Source: Polytrichum commune (lineage: Eukaryota; Streptophyta; Polytrichopsida; Polytrichales; Polytrichaceae). Taken from it: a stretch of 64,000 bases of DNA. Within the stretch, counting starts at the first letter, position 1; each line of letters begins with the position of its first letter. The DNA is taken from positions 4,092,001-4,156,000 of the forward strand of contig OX485809.1 of the NCBI GenBank assembly GCA_950295325.1. The letters run 5' to 3'. Position numbers and translations under genes: made by a program. The notes under the pieces were generated by a model. The model was not told where the DNA came from. It saw only the letters and a program-made list of their open reading frames with translations, and did not search any database. Positions 45,973 through 55,178 of the stretch are shown here, piece by piece.

Positions 45973-46755
45973 TGTTTCAGTTGAGGGATGTCTGACTAGT
46001 GCCCGAGTTAGATTATTGTCATTTTGCAATGTGTCATAGACTGTGATTTGTGTCATAGATTCATATAAATGTACAGGATTTCACCACCTAAGATACGAGT
46101 CATTGCAGAATTGACACAGATATTTCCTTTCAATTTGTGTATGTGAGTCATTTCTGTACATGAACAATGTGTCTTCTTACACATGATCATGCATTTGCAT
46201 ACTCTACTGGCTTGAGTGAATACCTAGGCTCAGAGTTAAATACCAATGGGTATTCCTCAGAAAGACCTTTCTTGAATTCCACATGCAACATCACTTAATT
46301 GTCTTCAGTGGTATTTCAGTAAGCAATATTGGTTGATAAGGTCTGCCAGGAATTTTATGAACCTTAATTTCATTCTGAAGTCAGGACCCATTTATTCCAC
46401 ATTCAATGCTAATAGACAGAATGATTTTGTAAGGATATCAATGGCAATTTATCATGATCTGAATACTGTATGCACATATATACTATGCACTATGTTGAGA
46501 AGACATCACACTGAAGCTGGTGTTGGATGTTTTGCTAGAACAAAACCCACTGAAGAATGACACTTATGAATAAATAAATGGCACACATGATTTGCAGAGT
46601 CCAGAGGGGGCAGCCAAGAGTTTGTTCAAGATGTTGTCACCAGCGAATTGTACAAGTGTAACCTACTCAGAGTGTATCATGGTCTACCTATGATGGTAAT
46701 CAGACCTCTGATCACCAAGGTTGTCAATTTGACAAAAAGTGCAAGTCACATGAGA
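45973..46755. other. 3' flank between convergent Clot and methyltransferase genes
   Basis: This holds both 3' UTRs. Positions 46411-46440 match the reverse complement of 47658-47687 (in the methyltransferase gene's intron) over 30 of 30 bases. No separate gene is supported; the 75-aa frame at 46333-46560 runs through that repeat. Confidence 0.6.
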
Positions 46756-49362
46756 TTATGCTTCGTTCTTCAATTTTCTTGAGTACACAATGTACATTGG
46801 ATCACTTCTTCCTGGATTCGGCGAAATGTCCAACGCCTGAGGTGGCTCAAAACCCTTCGTATAGTGAAAATAAGAACCCACAATCATGACATGATCAACA
46901 TCTCCAGTGGATGTCCAGATTGAAATGGCTTTCGTGAAAAAGCATCGGTTTGAGAAACTCATGACTGCCAATCCTCCTGGCTTCAAAACTCGGTGCATTT
47001 CCTTGAACACCTCCAAAGGTTTGGTCAAGTAGTCAACACTGACAACATTGGTTATGACGTCGAAGCTGTTGTCGGCAAAGGGAAGGGACGGGTTGTTATT
47101 CAAATCTTGAACGACGTATTCTGTCAAGGCCTCATTCTTCTTCAACTCTGCATCGTTTAGACCTAGCCCGACAATCTTCTCCTGCTTGTAGCCCTTTGGG
47201 TAATGGCTGATCCAACTACTGCACATGTCCAGGACTGTCACACCAGGAGTGTTGGCAGGTGGGAGTGCCTCTGAATAGTATTTTGTGAGTGCACGAATCG
47301 CAGGATCATCAATGTGGGTGACAAACCGTGGGTTATCATAGAATATCGTGTCTGGTGACCTGTGTACTCCAAACAAACCACGCTGCACAACATTTAGAAC
47401 ATTTGGAACATGAAGAAGAGATTGCAATAACATACCAAAAAAGAACCGATAACACCTATGTTTACCAACACTAGCATGAATGATAAAGTCTCTTCGCCCA
47501 TAGGCTAGTGACTCAATTAAGAGGTGGACTCTTTCTGAAGGCCATAACCGGAGCATCTTTGACACCCACAACTTTGAAGATGTGACCCCCACAATAATTG
47601 GTGCACCATGGCTCGGCGGAGAATGGAACCCATACCCCTTGCAAGGTGGAGATAAGCTGATATCCTTACAAAATCATTCTGTCTATTTTGTAAGGATATT
47701 AGCTTCATGCTTCAATAACATACATATGAACTTCGGCTCATTACACACCAGATTTTGTGTTAACCTAGATCACAAAGTGACAAAAAATATATTTTCTTCT
47801 AGCTACAGAAGCTTCGAGATCCAAGGCACTTTTTTTGAAATAGAAATAAATAGATAATTAGATTTGCCTTGCCTACAGAGAAGACATCATTTCTAGTAGA
47901 AAATAATCAGCTGACCAAACTTCAAGCATTCAAAATTTCTCCTCGATCTCTTATTGGGACTCTTAGCTTTACTTACTACCAAGGATGAGAATCGGAAGCA
48001 CAGTAACGTGCACAGTAACTTAAAGATTGCAATAGAATACATACCAACTCTTCGGATCATCACAGACCAAATTATGCAGCGACCTATACAACAAAGCCAC
48101 AAAGGATACATTTTCTTGTAGCTACAGAAGCTCTGATAACTGACTTTGAAATTTTCTTCCCCATCAGTCATTGCTACATATCATATTCAAACACCTTCGA
48201 TCATGTGTGTAATACTGGCCGCCTATTGGGGCCATGGAGTGCTTTAAATCGATTAACCACAAGACATGTGCAGCCATACTCACCTGTTGGAATACTTAAA
48301 TTACTAGCTGAGGTTATTTTTGCTGCAAAGAAGCAATATGACCTATCAGGACGTTTGAACAATAGATTCTGAAACGTCTTATCCATTCTCTACTTGCTCC
48401 ATAGCCGAACTCTTGAAGCCGCAGAAGAGATTGACTCATTTCCATATTTCCGCGTTCACTCATTTCTGTTAAAACTTGGCAGTAAGAAGGACTCCGAATG
48501 TCAACACTACTTCAGACATCCAAACAATTTTTCTGATTTCTCGGCTGATCCTTCTCACAAATTCTTCGCAAGCAATGTAAGAAGCCACCACAGCTGTACC
48601 CTAGGCTTCATAAGAATGTGCCTAAATCAGAATTCCCGCTTCGACCATGTGTCGTGCACATCGATCAATTAATTCTTCAATGTGGGCAAATCAACTTGAC
48701 AAACATCTGCAATATATGCTCAAACGCTAATCCATTCTCTACTTGCTCTATAGCACAACTCTTGAAGCCACGATAGAGATTGACAACGATGCTCACGCAT
48801 TATGTCAGATTTGGCATTACGAAGGACTCCGAATTCCAAAACGAATTCAGAAAAATCCAACAATTTGATGATCTCTCGGCTTTGATGCCTCTCAAAGCCC
48901 TTTAAAAAAAAATTCAAGAAGTGATCAATAGCTGCACCCTAGGTTTCACGAGAAGGCGCCTAGACCAGAATCCCCAATTCCTCAATAATTGGTCAATGTG
49001 GGCAAACCAACTTGACAAACAGCAATTGAGAGCAGAGGAAGGAGTAGAAAGGCAATAACTTACTCATCGTAGCGTGAAAAATCCTCTTTCTTGAAGGGGA
49101 ATTCCTCCGGCCACTGCACATTCTTGAGCACCTCCTCCGCCTCCGAAATGGTTCTCCCCGCTTGAGCCCGTGCTGGAGTGCCTGCCATCATACCCAACAT
49201 CCCTCCAAACGCAAAAGCCGGGCCCTGGACAGTCAAGAACCGCCTTGTTGTTCCTGAAATTGATACTCTATTCAATTGCCCTTGCACTTGCACTACCCTG
49301 CTCACACTCGTTAATGCTGGCGCCAAGGATGTGACTGCCATCCCCAAACTCCTGACCACCAT
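46756..49362 (-). CDS. Class I SAM-dependent methyltransferase with lumen-type leader
   Basis: Two exons, 49362-49064 and 47359-46756, join at DE|SPDT to give 300 aa. The catalytic part (about 101-300) is a methyltransferase-11-like fold: PRFVTHIDDPAIRALTKYYSE, the cofactor loop TVLDMCSSWISHYP (141-154), DNSFDVITNVVSVDYL (196-211), EMHRVLKPGGLAVMSFSNR (220-238) and NPGRSDPMYIVYSRKL. The usual Gly-rich motif I (GxGxG) is replaced by DMCSSW, as I recall for a plant and bacterial subgroup. Residues 39-68 show TRRFL, a hydrophobic stretch and ARAQA, a twin-arginine signal with an AxA cleavage site, after a basic/S-rich plastid-like leader. I infer thylakoid-lumen delivery. The substrate is unknown. 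The 1.7-kb intron is full of tandem repeats, and copies of the exon-1 start lie upstream. Confidence 0.88.
47658..47699 (+). repeat. 15-bp perfect hairpin in methyltransferase intron
   Basis: ATATCCTTACAAAAT (47660-47674) and ATTTTGTAAGGATAT (47685-47699) pair perfectly around a 10-base loop. Positions 47658-47687 have an inverted 30-bp identical copy at 46411-46440, beyond the 3' end of the gene. This may be the end of a small mobile element. Confidence 0.75.
47740..48180. repeat. Diverged direct repeat in methyltransferase intron
   Basis: 47740-47870 and 48050-48165 share CATCACA-ACCAAATT or its relatives, then ACATTTTCTTGTAGCTACAGAAGCT versus ATATTTTCTTCTAGCTACAGAAGCT. They are about 300 bp apart and non-coding. 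Confidence 0.6.
48375..49020. repeat. ~350-bp tandem duplication beside exon 1
   Basis: Unit 1 (about 48375-48715) and unit 2 (about 48728-49020) share, in order, ATCCATTCTCTACTTGCTC, AACTCTTGAAGCC, GAAGGACTCCGAAT, CCTAGG-TTCA-AAG and TCAATGTGGGCAAA-CAACTTGACAAAC. Both lie in the intron within 700 bp of exon 1. Confidence 0.8.
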
Positions 49363-49440
49363 TTCCTCAAGCTCTTCTACTTGACCCTTTTGACTGCTTG
49401 AACTTAGGAGTTGTATGTTCTTCTGGTTCGAGCAAACAAT

Positions 49441-50030
49441 TCACAGCTTAACCCATGACCACATAGCTCGTCCAATTTGCACTTTCCGGGCGGTCATTCT
49501 GTCTGACTTAACGATTGAAAGTTGAGATGCCTGATAAGTGGCAGCTATTGGGGGGCGGGGGGCAGGGGGAAGGCAAGCGTGGCTTGCTGAGATACTCTCA
49601 AGTCCTTTGGGTCGCAGGATAGCATGTGCAGGTGGTGGTGACATGGACTCCATGAAATGCTGACATGGCAGCCACGCTGCCGTCCCCGAACTCCTTACTA
49701 GCATTCGTCAAGCTCTGACTTGATTTCTTTCCTAATAAGTTTACTTGAATTCCGAGATGCAGTGAGTTCTTCTGGTCGGCTGGAGCAAGCAATTCTCACA
49801 TTGACCTAACCCAAGTTAGCTCATAGCTCGTCCACATTGCGATTTAGAGTTGAAAGTTGAGATGCCTGATGAATGGCAGGTGTGGCGGACGGAAGGCAAG
49901 CGTGGCCTCATCAGATGCTTTGAAGTCTTCCGGGCCGCAGGATAGCATGTGCAGGTGACGGTGATGAGGTGGACTGCACAACGTGCTGACATGGCAGCCA
50001 AGCGGTCCAGAACCGCGAGCTTTTGCAATT
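49441..50030. repeat. ~345-bp tandem units upstream of the methyltransferase
   Basis: Unit 1 (about 49362-49700) and unit 2 (about 49704-50030) share CAATTC-CA---TGACC, AGCTCGTCCA-TTGC, GAGATGCCTGAT-A-TGGCAG, CGCAGGATAGCATGTGCAGGTG and GCTGACATGGCAGCCA. Each unit begins at a copy of the exon-1 start. Confidence 0.8.
49670..49720 (-). pseudogene. Extra copy of methyltransferase exon-1 start
   Basis: On the minus strand 49704 begins MLVRSSGTA, matching MVVRSLGMA of the real exon 1 at 49362. The similarity then passes into the repeat and no RR-leader follows. It keeps an ATG but cannot make the transit peptide, so it is called a decayed copy. An upstream transcript could still begin here. Confidence 0.6.
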
Positions 50031-50139
50031 TGATCGAATACTAAAAGTTTAAATAAGTTTAATTTAGCTTAATTTGGATAAGTTTGTTGGTAGGCTGTGA
50101 AGATGAGGCGATGGCCCACATCTTCAAAAAGCCTGCAAA

Positions 50140-50240
50140 TTCATCAAAACGGTGTCTGCAGATTGCTTATGTTTCATCAGAACGGTGTCTGTAGATTGCT
50201 TGTGTTTTCATCAGAACGGTGTCTGCAGATTGCTTATGTT
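50140..50240 (+). repeat. 33/34-bp minisatellite, three units
   Basis: CATCA(A/G)AACGGTGTCTG(C/T)AGATTGCTT-TGTTT repeats with GGTGTCT at 50151, 50184 and 50218. Block B has only one unit (near 52390), so the expansion is specific to block A. Confidence 0.9.
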
Positions 50241-50864
50241 TTCACCAAAACGAATTTATTTCTACAACAGTATTACATTCTTCCAGAAGTAGTTTGTTTT
50301 TGCCTCGATTACTAGCAGAGCACGTTGAACCCTAAACCCTAAACCATCGTCGCTATATTTCTTCGAGCCCACACATGATCCAGCTTCTGGAGAGTTGAAC
50401 ACTGACGCTCGTTCTTCAGTTATTCGTGGATTGCAATTCGAACTTCATTCGCCCTATTTGCTCTTCTTAATTTTTGTAGATTTACGTACATCCTTGGAGA
50501 CCTATCACTATGACGTTGTAACGGTGTATCCAGAAAGTATTGCGAGGAGAAGTCGTTCCCAAAATTCATGCAACTCACAGGTCAGGTGCTTATGTTGAAT
50601 GATCGAGTTTAAACCCTACCTTTCAAAATACTAATTAGACTTTCTTGGTGATGTTCGGGACTAGGGTATTTGCTGTGAAGTACACTGCAAACTTTCCGAA
50701 GCAGTACTGTACCTCGGCATACAATCTAGCCATTTTCAACTGATTGACATTCTTGAAGCCTGGCTGCCTATTTGTGATGCTGCCTGCAATGTTGTCACCG
50801 CTGTCATCTGCACAGGCAGACCTAAGGAAATGCTGATGCTAAATTCCAGGTTCTTAAGATTTAT

Positions 50865-51343
50865 AGCTTCTTAACATACACTTGTAGTTTCGACAATTTG
50901 CAAATTGTCCATGCTGGACAATTTGCAATCGGAGTTCGACTATTTTCGGAGCGTTTGTCCGCCTTTTCCGTAACTGATGTCCACCGAAGTGTAAGCCTCC
51001 CAATCTGAACAAACATTCGGGTAACGATGGTGAGTTCCCCATGCGGCCCCCACTGATTGTCATACATATTAAACTCCGGCACGTCGTGGTAAACCCTCAG
51101 CTCAAACACTTTTGGAAACGCGACCGCACTATCTGGGCCAACTCCTCCGGCCCGTCGATCACCCTATATCCTATCCGACATGTCGAAGGGAATGGTGGCA
51201 ATGCTGCTCAATTCATAGCTTCTTCATAGACTTTGGGTTTGGGTCGCAACACCCAGCTGTCTATGCTCCGAATGGGAGTTCTATCACCATTTGGACCCTT
51301 TGATCCACGACCTTTTCCGTAACTGATATCCACCGAAGTGTGG
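50865..51343 (-). pseudogene. Decayed copies of the two-block protein, block A
   Basis: 51109-50865 reads VYHDVPEFNMYDNQW, then VTRMFV, then LRWTSVTEKADKR, matching VPEFKMYGRPW, VTRMFVAQ and the segment after it in the intact gene, with frameshifts. 51343-51234 repeats only the last ~110 bp (CCGAAGTGT...CACCCAGCTGT). They correspond to 53616-53960 and to the 3' end of 53975-54739 in block B. The rest of the second copy is deleted at 51343. Confidence 0.75.
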
Positions 51344-51943
51344 TGTCAAAGCATGTGAGTTGACAGTTGAAGCACAATCCGATGCACCTGAGTGTGCAAA
51401 AACGCTCACATTTTGATGAGCCAGGAGCAGGATAATGTTTACTTCCGAAGAAAAGACAGAAGATTGATTCACAAGAAATGAGCCGGCTTTGGAGGGAAAC
51501 TCCAAGAATGTCAAGTGCATCAAAACAAACACGTTAACCCTTTAAAGGTCAAAGGGTGTTTATTTGCAAATTAAGGTGACTTTCAATGCTCAATTGTTGT
51601 TTACACTACAAGAGAGTTGTTATGAAACATTCAAAGATTACAACCATACGGTTGAAAAGCTATGTTTTAGTGTCTTGACATACTCACTAAAAGACCATGT
51701 GTAAGATTTTGATTGGAAATGTTCATAAAAGAAAATCCTAACAAGGTATTACTGTATTTGATGAAAATACAGTATGTTCCAAGGCTCAAAATTAAAGCCC
51801 TGACTCCTAAAAAGGCCTGCAAACTTGTTGTAAACTTAGAATGGGTCAAACAAGGGCCCTGAACTTGCACAAAATCTATGGGTACCTTAAAATCAAAATC
51901 TCAACAGCGGACGTTTTCAACCCTTCCCAAATCCTTTATGGAT

Positions 51944-52076
51944 CGTCAAGAACCTTCTTGTGGTTCCAGGGCTTCATACTCTGTTCAACGGCCCCTTGTA
52001 CTTGCACAACCCTGCTCACAGTCGTCAATCCTGGTGCCGAGGATGTGTATCCCACCCCCGAACTCCTGACAACCAC
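51944..52076 (-). pseudogene. Decapitated copy of methyltransferase exon 1
   Basis: The minus strand from 52076 reads VVVRSSGVGYTSSAPGLTTV, then SRVVQVQG, in frame with real exon 1 (MVVRSLGMAVTSLAPALTSV). The start codon is GTG instead of ATG. Homology stops at the block edge before the RR-leader. The frame is preserved for ~43 codons but there is no start. Confidence 0.75.
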
Positions 52077-53615
52077 TTCCTCAAGCTCTTCTACTTAATC
52101 TCTTACGCTGCTTTATTTTCGAGTAGTATGTTCTTCTGGCTCAAGCAAGCAATTCTCAGCTTAACCCATGAACACAAAGCTCGTCCACGTTGCACTTTCC
52201 CGACGGTATGTCTGTCTGACTTGAGCAATGAAAGTGCTGACATGCCAGCCACGCAGTCCAGAACCTCGAGCGTTTCGCGATTTGGTCGAATTTTGTGGGT
52301 GGACTTCGAAGGTGAGGTGGTGATGACCCACATCGCACTAGTAGGAAGAGGATCATGATTCAAAAAGTATGCGAATATATCAAAATAATGTCTGCAGATT
52401 GTTTATTTTTTCACGAAAACTTGAAATTCATTTCTAGTAACGACAGTATAATTACATCCTTCCAGAAGTAATGTGGATTTTTCTCCATTAGCTGAGCATA
52501 CTGAACCCTAAACTCTACACCGTCGTTGCGTTTCTTGGGGCCGAAACTGGTCCAGCTGCTAGTAGATTGGTAAACACTGACTCTCATTCTTCACTTCTTC
52601 GTAGATTGGTATTCAAACTTCAGGAAGTTCGAGACTCAGTTTTCATTCAGCAAATTGGAGCACCCTAGTTGCTTCTTTTTTTCGCGGCTTTATGTGCTTC
52701 CTCGAAGGACCCATTTTGTGATGCTGTCACGGCGTATCCAGAAAATATTGAAGGGAGATTGGATTGGTCCCCAAAAACAGGATCTTTCTCGCATCTCACA
52801 GGTCAGGTGCTTATGTTGAATGACCAATTTGAACAACGACACACAGAAAGCGCTCAACACAAGGTGCGGTAGAAACCCTAAAACTTCCTTTTTCGGTTCT
52901 TGGGACTACAGATTTGTGTGTAGCACACTGCACACTTCTCCGAAGCAAATCACATCCACATGCAAGCAGCAAATCTTGCAGTTTTTATATGAAATGACAC
53001 TCTTGATGCCCGGCTGCCTATTTGTGATGCTGCCATCATTGTCACCGTTGAGATCTTCACAGGCAGACTTGTATACATGATAATACGAAATATTGGAAAC
53101 TTAAGGTTAGAGTGAACCTGTTCGCATTGAGCGTGTTTCCTACTAGTGATTCATGAACAGTGACTTTGTGTTGGAAGGTTTTGGAGGGTCCTTGAGCACG
53201 CCTTCGCTCACTTAATTCACTGTGAGTTGTGTGTGCGACACAGCCTTCCTGTGTGGTTGTTAGGATTGATGCTCATGCTTATTAAAGTATGCTCAGATAC
53301 AGCAGATGTGTATTGTGATTCCTGTTAATACAATGATGAAGCTCAGTGTGCCATGAGTGGTTGTGTGAAAAGCAACGTGCAGACCATATGAATAATGATG
53401 ATAGTGGTATCTGTCAATCCGGTGTTTGATAGTTTTTCGATGTGCTAGTATTTGCGTTGAGTATGTTGTGAACAGGACAGTAAACTATAGATTACGATAC
53501 TAAATTCGAGCTTCTTGAAATTTATAGCTTCTTCACAGGAATTTTTTTAAAGAGATGGTGGATCTGCGCAGGCAAACTAGAGGAAATCAAGTTAAACTTC
53601 CAGTTTCTTAACAGG

Positions 53616-53960
53616 ACTTTAGGGTTTGGTTCTCAACACCCGACCGTCTATGCTCCGAATGGAGATTCGACCATTTCGATCTGGTTTTCCATCTATTCCG
53701 TACGTTATATCCAACAGCTGCGCGACAAACATCCTTGTGACCATGGTGCCTTTTCCCACTCGACTCTCACGGATGGCCATACATCTTGAACTCCGGCACC
53801 CCATGGTAAACTCTCTCTCCCTTTGCAATCCCCAGCTCCAACAATTTTGGATACACAATCGAACCACCTGTGCCAACTCCTCTGTCCCATCAATAACCCT
53901 AAACCCTGTCCGACATGTTGAACGACATGGCAGATTTCCACAGGTTGCTAAATTCATAGC
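53616..53960 (-). pseudogene. Tandem decayed copy of the second protein block
   Basis: The minus strand reads RVIDGTEELAQVVRLCIQNC, then frameshifts. Another frame continues VYHGVPEFKMYGHP before a stop, then GTMVTRMFVAQLLD. This is block 2 of the 254-aa gene (138-252), placed 15 bp beyond the gene's stop. Because block A carries both this copy and the parent remnant, this duplication is older than the A/B duplication. Confidence 0.85.
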
Positions 53961-53974
53961 TTCTTAACAGGAAT

Positions 53975-54739
53975 CTATGGTTTCGATCGCAACACCCAGC
54001 TGTCCATGCTCCGCATGGGAGTTTGACCATCTGAACTTGAATTTCCGCCTTTTCCGTAACTGATGTCCACGGAAGTATACACCTCCCATCCGGCGCAGTC
54101 CAGCGCGCCAATCAGCTGCGCAACGAACATCCTTGTGACCATCGTGCCTTCCCCAAATGGCTCCCACGGACGGCCATACATCTTAAATTCCGGCACCCCG
54201 TTGTAAATTCTCTCGCCCTGCAATCCCCGGCTCCAGCAGTTCTGGATACACGACCGCACCACCTGGGCCAACTCCTCCGTCCCGTCGATCACCCGCACCC
54301 TGTCCGTCATGTTGAAGGAGATGGCGGCCGTTACGGCTGCCTGCGGCGGCACCGGCTGGCACCGGAAAAACAAGCTGTCCTTGTCGTGCTCTTTGCGGCT
54401 CACGTCGGTGGCGACAACGAGCACCCACCCGCGTTGCAGCATGAACCCTAGGATGCGCGCGATAAGTCGGCGGGCGCCAACGGCCTCCTCGTCCTGGCCC
54501 AGCCATGGCCGGCCCCCCAGCTTGAATTCGTACGAGACCGCGTAGCTCCCTTCCGACTGGATCCCGCGCGTCCACGACGACTGGATCACGGCGCGCAGCG
54601 AATCCACCATTTCGCGCGACATATTCATCACGCGGAGTTTGTCCGTCTCGTGGAGTGAGATGCACACCACGGAGAGCAGCTGCTGCTGCTGGTGCGAGCT
54701 TTCCATATCGGAATCGCGTCTTTGCAACGAATTACCCAA
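53975..54739 (-). CDS. Two-block protein of unknown function, 254 aa
   Basis: This is an intact single-exon frame with two internal repeats. Block 1 (about 24-127) and block 2 (about 138-252) share ISxxxTDxxRV (27-37; 140-150), IQxxWxRGxQ (52-61; 165-174), EFKxxGRPW (71-79; 184-192), ARRLIARILG/TRMFVAQLIG (89-98; 202-211) and GWxxxxxxDxS (104-114; 217-227). Block 1 ends in a basic/acidic SRKEHDKDSLFFR. No signal peptide or membrane segment is seen. The N-terminal half is GC-rich relative to the neighbourhood. From memory the EFKLxGxPW...GWxLxxxxDxSRKxxDKDxLFF pattern resembles uncharacterised repeat proteins in animals and protists; I cannot confirm that or offer a function. The decayed copies around it show a history of duplication and loss. 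An alternative ATG is codon 12. Confidence 0.7.
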   Translation of the reverse strand: MGNSLQRRDSDMESSHQQQQLLSVVCISLHETDKLRVMNMSREMVDSLRAVIQSSWTRGIQSEGSYAVSYEFKLGGRPWLGQDEEAVGARRLIARILGFMLQRGWVLVVATDVSRKEHDKDSLFFRCQPVPPQAAVTAAISFNMTDRVRVIDGTEELAQVVRSCIQNCWSRGLQGERIYNGVPEFKMYGRPWEPFGEGTMVTRMFVAQLIGALDCAGWEVYTSVDISYGKGGNSSSDGQTPMRSMDSWVLRSKP

Positions 54740-55178
54740 TTGACATGAAAGTTAGTCCAAATGAAAATGCAACGGCGAAGTCGCCCATTGATATAGAATT
54801 GAGTGAAACCAAAAGTCCACATTGTTAATTTTCAAAATTTCTAGTTTTACTCACTCTAGAAAATATTCTGCGGTACTTTGAGATTTCTTTTGTTTCGAGA
54901 AAGCCAATTTACCTCTTCGACTTGACCTTGACTGTGCCTCCAAAACTTTGAGGTTTGAAGTTCTTGTCTGCAACAGTAAGCCTTATGTAGGGTTCTAACT
55001 CCTACATTTATGGTGTCGAAGCGTGTGATGAGTTGAAAGCTGGAGCATAATCCGAAGGGCCCAGGTATGTTCGCATTGTAATTTATGATGAGTCACCAGC
55101 AGGATTATGTTTGTCTTCCGAGAAAACAAGGCAGATTGATTCACAAGATATGACTCATCAGCTCGCTTCGGAGCAGCG

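Larger units (their letters stand above)
49232..51490. repeat. Segmental tandem duplication, block A
   Basis: Block A begins inside methyltransferase exon 1 and aligns in order with block B (51944-55165). Shared landmarks include the exon-1 start region, the CACAAAGCTCGTCCA-GTTGCACTTTCC segment, GTGTCTGCAGATTG, the TTGAACACTGAC leader, decayed copies of the two-block protein, and finally GGTGTC-AAGC-TGTGA...GATTGATTCACAAGA. The offset is about 2.7 kb until 51343, then about 3.7 kb. Block A therefore lacks ~0.9 kb that corresponds to most of the 254-aa gene plus its upstream flank. Beyond 51490 the similarity continues at 59665-59880, as if 4.5 kb were inserted in B. Confidence 0.85.
51944..55165. 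repeat. Segmental tandem duplication, block B
   Basis: This is the partner of block A. It keeps the intact 254-aa gene. Its left edge falls within the copy of methyltransferase exon 1, after about 43 codons. Upstream of 51944 the sequence (51500-51940) is unrelated to exon 1. Its right edge, 55165, is followed by MITE sequence. Confidence 0.85.

Noticed and set aside
51839-52100. Second functional methyltransferase gene start
   Set aside because: GTG replaces ATG, homology ends before the signal peptide, and no catalytic exon follows.
54183-54665. 160-aa minus-strand frame
   Set aside because: It is an alternative frame of the 254-aa gene produced by high GC; its R/G/A-rich composition is typical of a shadow frame.
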